DNA of 20,722 nt from Perlabentimonas sp046542995 (GTDB lineage Bacteria; Bacteroidota; Bacteroidia; Bacteroidales; Tenuifilaceae), in the NCBI GenBank assembly GCA_046542995.1, contig JBKHAH010000058.1, positions 1-20,722 on the forward strand, given 5' to 3'. Below are positions 14,517-20,722 of the stretch, piece by piece. The number at the start of each line of letters is the position of its first letter. Position 1 is the first letter of the stretch. The notes below the pieces were generated by a model. That model saw only the letters and a list, made by a program, of their open reading frames with translations, ran no database searches and was not told where the DNA came from. The translations under genes and the position numbers were made by a program.

Positions 14517-15305
14517 ATGAAAAGTTGTTTTCGGTTTTTAAATGATAGGTCAAAGTTAAACATGAGCATTGATATCCTGATGCTTCTTGTTTTAATGGCG
14601 ATGGCTGGTATTGGGTTTCTTATAAAGTACGTGCTGGTTTCGGGAGAGCAGCGCAATGCCATATATGGAGAAAATGTAAACCTGCACTTTCTGGGGCTCG
14701 ATCGTCACGAGTGGGGCACTATACATCTTATTGCAAGCATATTGTTTCTGGTTCTAATTATACTTCATATTATTCTGCATTGGAAAATGATTTTGTGTAT
14801 TGTAAAAAGGATGATACCCCAAAAATTCTCACGTTACATATTTGCGAGTTTTGTGTTTGCTCTTAGCATTATACTATTTCTTTTTGCATTTATTATTCAG
14901 CCCAAACAGGTTTACCATGAGAATATATTCCGTAACAGAACTTCTCAAGATTTTAATGGTGATGAAGTTTCTGAGGAGAAGCTCGAAACAGTGGAATCAG
15001 CCGTATCAACTGAAAAAACTCCTACGAATAAGAATGAGAAGAACCATTTGGTAAATAAGAGTGGTGCTAAGGAGAAGCAGCGAAAGAATAAGGATGATAT
15101 CGATGCTTATGATGTTCAGGGTGCACAGACTTTAAATTTTGTGTCATCAAAATACAACGTGCCTTCTTCATATATCTGTAAGGAACTTAGCATCCCCACA
15201 CATTTAACCACCCAGAGGCTAGGGCGTTTAAGAAAAAGGTATGGCTTTACCATGTCCGATGTAAGTCGTGTAATTACTGATTACAAGAAGCAGAATCAGC
15301 AATGA
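14517..15305 (+). CDS. DUF4405-like membrane protein with C-terminal helical domain
   Basis: 262 residues. Three membrane helices are clear: about 18-40, 67-88 and 105-127. The second is flanked by histidines in HEWGTIHLIASILF (64-77) and LHIILHW (83-89), a pattern of DUF4405/cytochrome b561-like proteins where paired His can hold b-type heme (inference here). A charged, low-complexity linker (140-195) follows. Then comes a compact domain, DVQGAQTLNFVSSKYNVPSS (199-218) and LGRLRKRYGFTMSDVSRVI (235-253). From memory, related ends occur on membrane ferredoxin (NapH-like) or DUF4405 proteins in anaerobes. It may connect the locus to membrane electron transfer. Its stop overlaps the next start by 4 bases (ATGA). 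Confidence 0.78.
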   Translation: MKSCFRFLNDRSKLNMSIDILMLLVLMAMAGIGFLIKYVLVSGEQRNAIYGENVNLHFLGLDRHEWGTIHLIASILFLVLIILHIILHWKMILCIVKRMIPQKFSRYIFASFVFALSIILFLFAFIIQPKQVYHENIFRNRTSQDFNGDEVSEEKLETVESAVSTEKTPTNKNEKNHLVNKSGAKEKQRKNKDDIDAYDVQGAQTLNFVSSKYNVPSSYICKELSIPTHLTTQRLGRLRKRYGFTMSDVSRVITDYKKQNQQ

Positions 15306-15910
15306 TAACAGAATTACGAAGAAGGTTTGGATACCAGTGTGTTGGAATTAAGGTTAATTGCAGCAAGGATATGGCCTACTCGCCAGTAAAACCCATTAGG
15401 TTTTGCGAAGCGGTAAATGATGCATTTAAAACCCCGTTAATATTCAATCCCCAAAATCTGGTATGTTTTGGAGCGCGGCGTAGCATGGGCTTTTTACATA
15501 ACGACAAGGAGCTAATCAGGCATATTTCTGGTGAAAGCGGTATTTCCAATCAGACTGTTAAAAAGGCTCTATTTGAGATACCTACCATGAATACTCCCAT
15601 ACACAATATCTTTATGGGGATTGAGGAGGAAGTTGAGAAGGAGATACAGCCCGATATGTATATCATGTACATAAATCCAAGCGATTTAATTGAACTGATA
15701 AGAAGTTACGCTCTCAAAATTAACGATTACCCAACTGTTAAGCCGTACATGTTTCTTTCGGTTTGTGGTAATGTTTTCATAAGTACATTTAAATCAGCTC
15801 GCATGAGCGTGTCCTTTGGATGCCCCGAATCAAGGAAATATGGCGGTGTTAAGGATAACCAGTTAGTAGTTGGTCTTCCGTACTCCGATGCAGTACAACT
15901 CTTTGGATAA
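15302..15910 (+). CDS. DUF169 family protein
   Basis: 202-residue DUF169 (COG2043) protein, a cytoplasmic family of unknown function frequent in anaerobes and archaea. Recognisable features are the N-terminal VGIKVNCSKD (14-23), RFCEAVNDAF (33-42), a central LVCFGARRSMGF segment (53-64) and the C-terminal VSFGCPESRKYGGVKDNQLV (170-189) leading to VGLPYSDA. Four or more cysteines are spread along the protein without CxxC pairing. It overlaps the membrane-protein gene by 4 bases and precedes the corrinoid adenosyltransferase gene by 10. No activity can be assigned. Confidence 0.85.
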   Translation: MITELRRRFGYQCVGIKVNCSKDMAYSPVKPIRFCEAVNDAFKTPLIFNPQNLVCFGARRSMGFLHNDKELIRHISGESGISNQTVKKALFEIPTMNTPIHNIFMGIEEEVEKEIQPDMYIMYINPSDLIELIRSYALKINDYPTVKPYMFLSVCGNVFISTFKSARMSVSFGCPESRKYGGVKDNQLVVGLPYSDAVQLFG

Positions 15911-15920
15911 AAAAATCTCT

Positions 15921-16451
15921 ATGATAAAAAATCAGCAAAAAAAAGGCTATATACACCTTTATACAGGAAATGGGAAGGGCAAAACCACCGCTGCCATTGG
16001 GTTGGCGATTAGAGCAGTGGGTGCTGGTAAAAATGTTTTTATTGCTCAGTTTGTTAAGGGTATGCATTATGCTGAACTTGACTCGCTCAAGCGTTTTCCC
16101 GAGATTGTTATTAGGCAGTACGGTCTGGACTGCTTTATCAAGAGCAAGCCAACACAAAAGGATATTGATGCAGCCCGTAACGGGCTGACAGAGGTAAAAT
16201 CAATTATCGAGAAGAATATGTTCGATATAGTCATCCTTGATGAGGTTTGTATCGCATTGTATTACAAGTTGTTTGGTACTGAAGAGTTGCTCTCATTGCT
16301 AAAGCGAAAACCAGTAGGAATGGAGATCGTTCTCACCGGTCGATATGCGCCCGAGGAGCTAATTAATGCCGCCGATTTAGTTACTGATATGAAGGAAATT
16401 AAGCATTACTATAATAATGGGGTTGAAGCAAAGAAAGGAATAGAATTTTAA
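15921..16451 (+). CDS. cobO: corrinoid adenosyltransferase, CobO/BtuR family
   Basis: 176 residues. The enzyme transfers the adenosyl group of ATP to cob(I)alamin or a cob(I)yrinic acid intermediate. The Walker A type loop TGNGKGKTTAA (15-25), VILDE (104-108) and the family C-terminus DLVTDMKEIKHYYNNGVEAK (152-171) then KGIEF are all present, so it looks functional. The frame is open upstream, but MIKNQQKKGYIHLYTGNGKG from 15921 is the natural start and avoids overlap with DUF169. It is alone: no other cobalamin gene and no cobalamin riboswitch are visible. Either the cell uses it for scavenged B12, or the enzyme serves this locus in an unknown way. Confidence 0.9.
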   Translation: MIKNQQKKGYIHLYTGNGKGKTTAAIGLAIRAVGAGKNVFIAQFVKGMHYAELDSLKRFPEIVIRQYGLDCFIKSKPTQKDIDAARNGLTEVKSIIEKNMFDIVILDEVCIALYYKLFGTEELLSLLKRKPVGMEIVLTGRYAPEELINAADLVTDMKEIKHYYNNGVEAKKGIEF

Positions 16452-16493
16452 TAAATAACATTATTTAGGATTTTACTAATTTGATTAAAACGA

Positions 16494-17870
16494 ATGAATA
16501 TGAAAAGCACGGATGTATTAATTATTGGCGGTAGCGCTGCAGGTATGGTTGCTGCTGTTACAGGTAAAACCCATTGGCCCGATAAGGATTTTATACTCGT
16601 TAAAAAGCAGAAGGATGTTATGGTTCCCTGCGGCATCCCATATATTTTTGGAACGCTTGAGAGTAGCGAGAAAAATCTTATGCCTGTTGATAACATGATG
16701 CAGAAGAATGGTATTGAGTCGATTGTTGACGAGGCGGTGAATATTGACGCTTCTCAGAAGGTGGTTTCTTTTGCAAGTGGCGAGAAGATTAAGTATCAGA
16801 AGCTCGTTGTTGCAACTGGGTCAACTCCATTTAAACCAAAATGGTTAGAGGGTGCCGATTTAGACAATGTGTTTGTAATCCCTAAAGATAGGCAGTATCT
16901 CGATGAGATGCACAGCAAGCTGGGTCAAGCAAAGAATATTGCCGTTATTGGTGCAGGTTTTATTGGTGTTGAACTCTCCGACGAGTTAAATAAGCATGGG
17001 TACAACGTAACGCTAATTGAAAAGTTGCCAAATATTCTCAATCTGGCATTCGATGTTGAGCTATCTCAAAAAATTGATGAGATGCTCATAAATCGAGGGG
17101 TTAATATTATCACAGGAACTGGTATAAAAAAGGTTATAGGTAAAGATAAGGTTGAGTCTATAGAGCTGGAGAACGGCAAAACACTTAGCATTGATGCTGT
17201 TATCCTCTCAATGGGGTATAAGCCCAACACGGAGCTGGCAAAAAAATCGGGAGTATCAACCGATGAGGATAACTTTATAAGCGTTGATGAGTATATGCGC
17301 ACTCACACTAAGGATATTTTTGCCATCGGCGATTGTGCACAAAAGCGCGATTTTGTTACTCGTCGTCGCGTACCCACCATGCTTGCATCTACAGCATGTG
17401 CCGAAGCACGTATTGCCGGAATGAATCTGTTTAACCTTCATGTTGTTAAAACCTTTAGTGGAACAATAGCAATTTACTCCACGGCCATTGACGATACAGG
17501 GTTTGGAACCGCTGGCCTAACCGAGCAAAGAGCTAATGATGAAGAGATTGAAGTTGTTACAGGATTGTTTGAGGGTATCGATCGTCACCCAGGAAATTTA
17601 CCCAACGCCCACAAGCAGATTGTTAAACTGATTGCAGCAAAGAATTCGGGTGTAATTATTGGTGGAGAGGTGCTTGGAGGTCTCGAAGCAGGTGAGCTAA
17701 CCAACGTAATTGGTCTTGCCATTCAGAATCGCATGTCGGTTAATTCCTTTTTAACCATGCAAATTGGTACGCATCCATGTTTAACTGCATCGCCTGCAGC
17801 GTATCCATTAATTAAAGCAGCAGAACAGATTGTAAAAAAACAATTAACACTAATGAGAGGAGGCAAGTAG
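16494..17870 (+). CDS. FAD-dependent pyridine nucleotide-disulfide oxidoreductase (CoA-disulfide reductase/NADH oxidase type)
   Basis: 458 residues with an FAD-binding loop GGSAAGMVAA (12-21), an NAD(P)-binding loop VIGAGFIGVELSDEL (about 155-169), the second FAD motif DIFAIGDCA (about 280-288) and a C-terminal dimerisation domain. A single redox-active Cys46 lies in VPCGIPY (44-50), as in CoA-disulfide reductase and NADH oxidase or peroxidase, where it cycles as a CoA mixed disulfide or sulfenic acid. No rhodanese or extra domain is fused. Possible reactions are reduction of CoA disulfide, persulfides or polysulfide, or removal of oxygen or peroxide, all useful for protecting iron-sulfur clusters. 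It starts 42 bases after cobO and ends 1 base before mrp. Confidence 0.92.
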   Translation: MNMKSTDVLIIGGSAAGMVAAVTGKTHWPDKDFILVKKQKDVMVPCGIPYIFGTLESSEKNLMPVDNMMQKNGIESIVDEAVNIDASQKVVSFASGEKIKYQKLVVATGSTPFKPKWLEGADLDNVFVIPKDRQYLDEMHSKLGQAKNIAVIGAGFIGVELSDELNKHGYNVTLIEKLPNILNLAFDVELSQKIDEMLINRGVNIITGTGIKKVIGKDKVESIELENGKTLSIDAVILSMGYKPNTELAKKSGVSTDEDNFISVDEYMRTHTKDIFAIGDCAQKRDFVTRRRVPTMLASTACAEARIAGMNLFNLHVVKTFSGTIAIYSTAIDDTGFGTAGLTEQRANDEEIEVVTGLFEGIDRHPGNLPNAHKQIVKLIAAKNSGVIIGGEVLGGLEAGELTNVIGLAIQNRMSVNSFLTMQIGTHPCLTASPAAYPLIKAAEQIVKKQLTLMRGGK

Positions 17871-17871
17871 C

Positions 17872-18666
17872 ATGGCAATATTCGAAAAAATTCAGCTGCC
17901 TGAAATAAAGAATATTATTACCGTAGCTTCCGGCAAAGGTGGCGTTGGAAAATCAACCGTTGCAGCAAATTTAGCGATTGCTTTGGCTCGCAATGGTCTT
18001 AAAACAGCACTGGTGGATGCCGATATTTTTGGCCCTTCAATACCAAAGATGTTTGGCATTGAAGATGCTATGCCCGAGGTTTCTGGTACAGAGGATAAGC
18101 AGGAAATGAAACCCATTGAGAAGTATGGTGTTAAAATCATGTCAATAGGTTTTTTCATAAAGAATAATCAAGGGTTGATTTGGCGTGGGCCAATGGCATC
18201 TAATGCCTTAACACAACTTTTAGAGAATACTCAATGGGGTGAGACTGATTATATGGTAATCGATTTCCCTCCGGGTACAAGCGATATTCAGCTAACTACG
18301 GTGCAAAAACTATCCATAACGGGTTCATTAATAGTAACCACCCCTCAGGAAATTGCATTGAACGATGCACGTAAAGCAGCATCGCTCTTTAACAATGCCG
18401 ACCTAAAGGTTCCAATACTTGGGGTAATTGAGAATATGTCATGGTTTACGCCAAAGCCACACCCAGATGAGAAATATTATATTTTCGGTCAGGGTGGCGG
18501 CGAAAAATTGGCACGGGAGCTTAACGTTCCGTTAATTGGCCAAATACCATTAATTGCTGAGGTTGGCGAAGCCGCTGAGAAAGGCCTTAGCGTTTTTAAT
18601 CAGGAGGATAGAATTGCCATCGATGTATTCGATAATATTGTTAGCGCTCTACTTCCCAGGGGTTAA
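17872..18666 (+). CDS. mrp: Mrp/NBP35-family iron-sulfur carrier ATPase
   Basis: 264 residues with deviant Walker A GKGGVGKST (21-29), DADIFGPSIPKMFGI (49-63), RGPMASNALTQLL and DFPPGTSDIQLT, diagnostic for Mrp/ApbC scaffold proteins that load or carry [4Fe-4S] clusters. It lacks the N-terminal MIP18/DUF59 domain found in many Mrp proteins. The usual CxxC before the IFG motif is replaced by FTPKPHPDEKYYIFG, a form I associate with Bacteroidota Mrp. Cluster binding would then need another ligand set or a partner. It starts 1 base after the flavoprotein stop, behind a GAGGAGG-like stretch. It is the last gene of the series and converges on trmO, the two stops overlapping by 4 bases. Confidence 0.93.
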   Translation: MAIFEKIQLPEIKNIITVASGKGGVGKSTVAANLAIALARNGLKTALVDADIFGPSIPKMFGIEDAMPEVSGTEDKQEMKPIEKYGVKIMSIGFFIKNNQGLIWRGPMASNALTQLLENTQWGETDYMVIDFPPGTSDIQLTTVQKLSITGSLIVTTPQEIALNDARKAASLFNNADLKVPILGVIENMSWFTPKPHPDEKYYIFGQGGGEKLARELNVPLIGQIPLIAEVGEAAEKGLSVFNQEDRIAIDVFDNIVSALLPRG

Positions 18667-19145
18667 TCAAATCTACTATCCGATTTTTGGGTTTTGATTT
18701 TATCTTTCTTGCTTGTGAGCCATCCAATTTTTACATTTCTGACATTGTTAAATTGCGGAACGTAGGGCTTAATATCAAGTAGGGGAGTGCCATTTAGCGC
18801 ATCAATATTTTCAATGTAAATGGTTCTCCCCTCCATTTTAACTAGTTTTACTATCGAGAGGCCTATGCCATTTGGTCGCTTGGGTGCACGGGTAGCAAAA
18901 ACGCCATATTCTTCATCATCTAAAAAGGGGCTTACCTGCAGTTTAAAACCATTCGCCCGATGGAAGTGGTAAATTATAATAAGATGGGTAAACCCCTCAA
19001 TACCTTTTAATCCATCTGCAAACTCAGGGAAAATTACAATAGATCCTTTTGTCCCTTTTGCTGATGAAGGTTGAATGGGGGTATTATTGGTGTCATTAAA
19101 AGGAGATGATATTATTCCAATGGGATGATACATAATACTGTTCAT
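18663..19145 (-). CDS. trmO: TrmO (TsaA/YaeB) tRNA N6-methyltransferase family protein
   Basis: 160 residues of the TsaA/UPF0066 beta-barrel family, which in E. coli methylates N6-threonylcarbamoyladenosine (t6A37) of tRNA using SAM. The family motifs are present: MYHPIGIISSPF (5-16), GIEGFTHLIIIYHFHRA (48-64) and GVFATRAPKRPNGIGLSIV (81-99), with Gly where many members have Pro in RPNPIG. The length matches the core domain alone; E. coli TrmO carries a longer C-terminal part. In anaerobes and archaea, short TsaA proteins often lie among metal-cofactor genes, so this copy may modify something other than tRNA. The tail-to-tail overlap with mrp would give antisense interference. The start may be the ATG at codon 1 or 5. 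Confidence 0.85.
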   Translation of the reverse strand: MNSIMYHPIGIISSPFNDTNNTPIQPSSAKGTKGSIVIFPEFADGLKGIEGFTHLIIIYHFHRANGFKLQVSPFLDDEEYGVFATRAPKRPNGIGLSIVKLVKMEGRTIYIENIDALNGTPLLDIKPYVPQFNNVRNVKIGWLTSKKDKIKTQKSDSRFD

Positions 19146-19167
19146 AATTAGCTGCTTTAACTATTGA

Positions 19168-19398
19168 ATGGACTTTAAATGTATAAAAGTTAAAGTAAAT
19201 AGCATCATTTCAAAGGTGAAAAAAACTTTTGGGATTGTTTCCAGTTATTATGAGATAGTTAACCGTCACTCCCACAATGTTTTATTGTATGGCAACATAG
19301 GGCAGCCAAAACTCACAACTGATGGTACGCAACCTCGTAAGAAAATTAATTTATCTCATATACATCGCCAAAATATTAGAATGCTAAATGAACAATAA
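19168..19398 (+). CDS. doubtful small hypothetical ORF
   Basis: 76 codons in the otherwise empty 309-base gap between divergent trmO and the TPR gene. The translation is basic (Lys/Arg/His-rich), lacks a signal peptide, membrane helix or recognisable motif, and has no ribosome binding site. The frame could be random in AT-rich DNA. It is listed because nothing else explains the gap. Confidence 0.22.
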   Translation: MDFKCIKVKVNSIISKVKKTFGIVSSYYEIVNRHSHNVLLYGNIGQPKLTTDGTQPRKKINLSHIHRQNIRMLNEQ

Positions 19399-19408
19399 TT
19401 TAAATTGC

Positions 19409-19416
19409 TATGTTTG
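19409..19416 (+). promoter_or_regulatory. candidate -7 box for the TPR/MBL pair
   Basis: TATGTTTG matches TAnnTTTG, 38 bases before the ATG at 19455, giving a leader of about 30 bases. No -33 TTTG is seen at the expected spacing. It suggests that the last two genes form their own short operon. Confidence 0.42.
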
Positions 19417-19454
19417 TAGCAGGGCTGCCTAATTTAAAATATTAAAGGAATAGA

Positions 19455-19679
19455 ATGAAAGAACAAACAGATAGCAAGCAGTTTTTACAAGTAGTAACCA
19501 AACTTGTTAGTGAGCAAAAATATGGAGAGGCAATTAATTATCTGCAGCGAATTATTGATGAAGACCAAAAGAATGAGGGCGCCAAAGCCTATCTACAGCA
19601 GATAAAAAAGATAAACGAGTACCAAACCAGAGATATTTACGGTACAACCAACCTTAATATGGATCCATGGCTTGAGTAA
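19455..19679 (+). CDS. small TPR-like protein
   Basis: 74 residues. A single helix-turn-helix pair resembling one tetratricopeptide repeat (about 8-52: VTKLVSEQKYGEAINYLQRI then IDEDQKNEGAKAYLQQIKKI) is followed by a short tail ending TNLNMDPWLE. From memory, that tail is characteristic of a group of small Bacteroidota TPR proteins. It is probably a cytoplasmic protein-interaction module. The gene ends 24 bases before the MBL-fold gene and shares its predicted promoter. Precise role unknown. Confidence 0.72.
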   Translation: MKEQTDSKQFLQVVTKLVSEQKYGEAINYLQRIIDEDQKNEGAKAYLQQIKKINEYQTRDIYGTTNLNMDPWLE

Positions 19680-19703
19680 AATTCGTTACCTTTATACTTA
19701 GAT

Positions 19704-20486
19704 ATGAAAATTTCCATACTAGTCGATAATTCTCCCGGAGTTAAAACAATGGCAGAATTTGGCCTCTCCTTCTTCATTGAGTGTAAGGGAAGGACAATCC
19801 TTTTCGACACCGCACAATCGGGACTGTTCCTGGAGAATGCCAAAATCATGGAACTGCCAGCTCATAATGCTGATTTTATAGTTTTAAGTCATGGCCATTT
19901 TGATCATGGTAATGGCCTAGAGCATCTAAAAGCAGGAAAATTAATTTGCCACTCAGGATGCTTTGTAAAGCGCTATAGGAAAACCGACCGCTCATACATT
20001 GGTTTGAAGCTTTCGGAGGATGAGATTGCCGCCAAGTTTAACCTTACTACCACTGATAAACCTTACCAGCTATTTGATGGAGCCTACTTTCTTGGTCAAA
20101 TTCCCAGATTAACTGACTTTGAATCGAAGGTTACTCATTTTGTTTTTGAGGATGGCTCACCCGATTATGTTATGGACGATAGCGCAATAGCGCTAAAGCT
20201 CAGCAAGGGGCTGTTTGTTATAACTGGTTGCGGCCATTCGGGTGTTGTAAACACGTTAGAGTATGCAAAGAAGGTAACAGGCGAGAAAAGAATTTTCGGA
20301 GTTTTCGGCGGATTCCATTTAAAGAAGAACGGGAGGCAAACGCAGGAAACCATATCCTATCTAAAGGACAATAATGTAAAGCACATTTACCCCTCACATT
20401 GCACTTCCCTTGCAGCAATGGCAGAGTTTTACAAGGTGTTTAAGGTGAGGCAGATTAAAACGGGCGAGGTGTTTAATTTTTGTTGA
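19704..20486 (+). CDS. MBL-fold metallo-hydrolase (COG1237 type)
   Basis: 260 residues, metallo-beta-lactamase fold. The metal motif HxHxDH is SHGHFDHGNG (62-71: His63, His65, Asp67, His68). Further family motifs are MDDSAIALK (157-165), TGCGHSGVVNTLEYA (174-188), GGFHL (202-206) and SHCT (231-234). This pattern matches COG1237, commonly annotated as 7,8-dihydropterin-6-methyl-4-(beta-D-ribofuranosyl)aminobenzene-phosphate synthase; I would not transfer that activity to a bacterium without evidence. Such MBL proteins often lie near NifX/MinD-ferredoxin clusters in anaerobes (recalled, not checked). The protein has no signal peptide and should be cytoplasmic. Confidence 0.9.
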   Translation: MKISILVDNSPGVKTMAEFGLSFFIECKGRTILFDTAQSGLFLENAKIMELPAHNADFIVLSHGHFDHGNGLEHLKAGKLICHSGCFVKRYRKTDRSYIGLKLSEDEIAAKFNLTTTDKPYQLFDGAYFLGQIPRLTDFESKVTHFVFEDGSPDYVMDDSAIALKLSKGLFVITGCGHSGVVNTLEYAKKVTGEKRIFGVFGGFHLKKNGRQTQETISYLKDNNVKHIYPSHCTSLAAMAEFYKVFKVRQIKTGEVFNFC

Positions 20487-20523
20487 TTGGTTGGTTTCTA
20501 TATATCCGTTCGTCCCTAGCTTA

Positions 20524-20540
20524 AAATTGCGTTGCAATTT
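20524..20540 (+). terminator. hairpin after the MBL-fold gene
   Basis: A perfect 7-bp stem AAATTGC pairs with GCAATTT over a 3-base loop, 37 bases after the stop. No T-run follows, so termination is uncertain. In the rest of the 236-base tail (20487-20722) I see no gene, promoter box or repeat I can support. Confidence 0.35.
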
Positions 20541-20722
20541 GGGTTAGTCATTGTTTCTGACTTTAAATTTATTTTGCAAACTATTTCCAGCCATTAAGTC
20601 ACAAAAGAAACTAGTGTTATGTCAATGCTACTGTGTCGGTTAAGTCGCAGGTATTTTTCTCAGAGCAAAAAAGAAAATCTGGGCATAGCCTTAGCTACGT
20701 AAAGATTTTAAACACTAGGGTA

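Noticed and set aside
16452..16493. Possible promoter before the flavoprotein gene
   Set aside because: TAATTTG is one base short of TAnnTTTG and no -33 element is present; read-through from cobO is simpler.
20541..20722. Possible gene or repeat at the right edge
   Set aside because: All frames are short and no palindrome or motif repeated elsewhere in the window could be found.
1..20722. CRISPR arrays, tRNA, rRNA, riboswitches, intact insertion sequences
   Set aside because: Reading both strands gave no regularly spaced direct repeats, no cloverleaf or rRNA-like conserved segments, no cobalamin-type leader and no transposase gene.

Overview
The window looks like chromosomal DNA of an anaerobic Bacteroidota (Bacteroidales-type) bacterium. 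Three things support this. The DNA is AT-rich and most starts lack a Shine-Dalgarno sequence. Several genes are preceded by the Bacteroidetes -7 promoter box TAnnTTTG, once with a correctly spaced -33 TTTG. The gene families (Tex, MuiA/DUF4139, Mrp without CxxC, small TPR proteins) fit that phylum, and the second half is dense in oxygen-sensitive iron-sulfur families typical of strict anaerobes. There are no tRNA or rRNA genes, no CRISPR array and no intact transposase.

Layout. Positions 1-3229 hold an AT-rich leader and two tandem, paralogous methyl-accepting chemotaxis receptors. Positions 3278-5419 (minus strand) hold tex, divergent from a secreted MuiA-like DUF4139 protein at 5551-7152. 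A small hotdog acyl-CoA thioesterase lies on the minus strand at 7227-7622 and ends in a clear intrinsic terminator. The 435-bp gap at 7623-8057 contains a 120-bp near-perfect palindromic element with 9-bp direct repeats at its ends (MITE-like). It then contains a textbook Bacteroidetes promoter with a 16-bp palindrome sitting between -33 and -7.

From 8058 to 18666 every gene is on the plus strand, closely packed or overlapping: DUF134 regulator with a cysteine-rich tail, NifX-like protein, two DUF5320-like mini-proteins (one of only 59 codons), a hairpin, a second NifX-like protein with a His/Cys tail, DUF89 protein, CGGC-domain protein, two tandem MinD/ParA-type ATPases with inserted 2[4Fe-4S] ferredoxin domains, a radical SAM enzyme, peptide deformylase, a membrane DUF4405-like protein, DUF169 protein, corrinoid adenosyltransferase, a CoA-disulfide-reductase/NADH-oxidase-like flavoprotein and Mrp. 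TrmO lies convergently at 18663-19145. A small TPR protein and an MBL-fold hydrolase of the COG1237 type follow at 19455-20486.

Interpretation. The pairing of NifX/MTH1175-like small proteins with two ferredoxin-MinD ATPases and an Mrp ATPase is the signature of the anaerobe-specific ORP (orange protein) complex of Desulfovibrio, whose ORP binds a Mo-Cu-sulfide cluster. This locus looks like a larger Bacteroidota relative. It would have its own DUF134 regulator and extra genes for metal handling, redox chemistry and possibly membrane electron transfer. The family assignments come from the sequence. The shared pathway, the metal involved and the regulation are inference.
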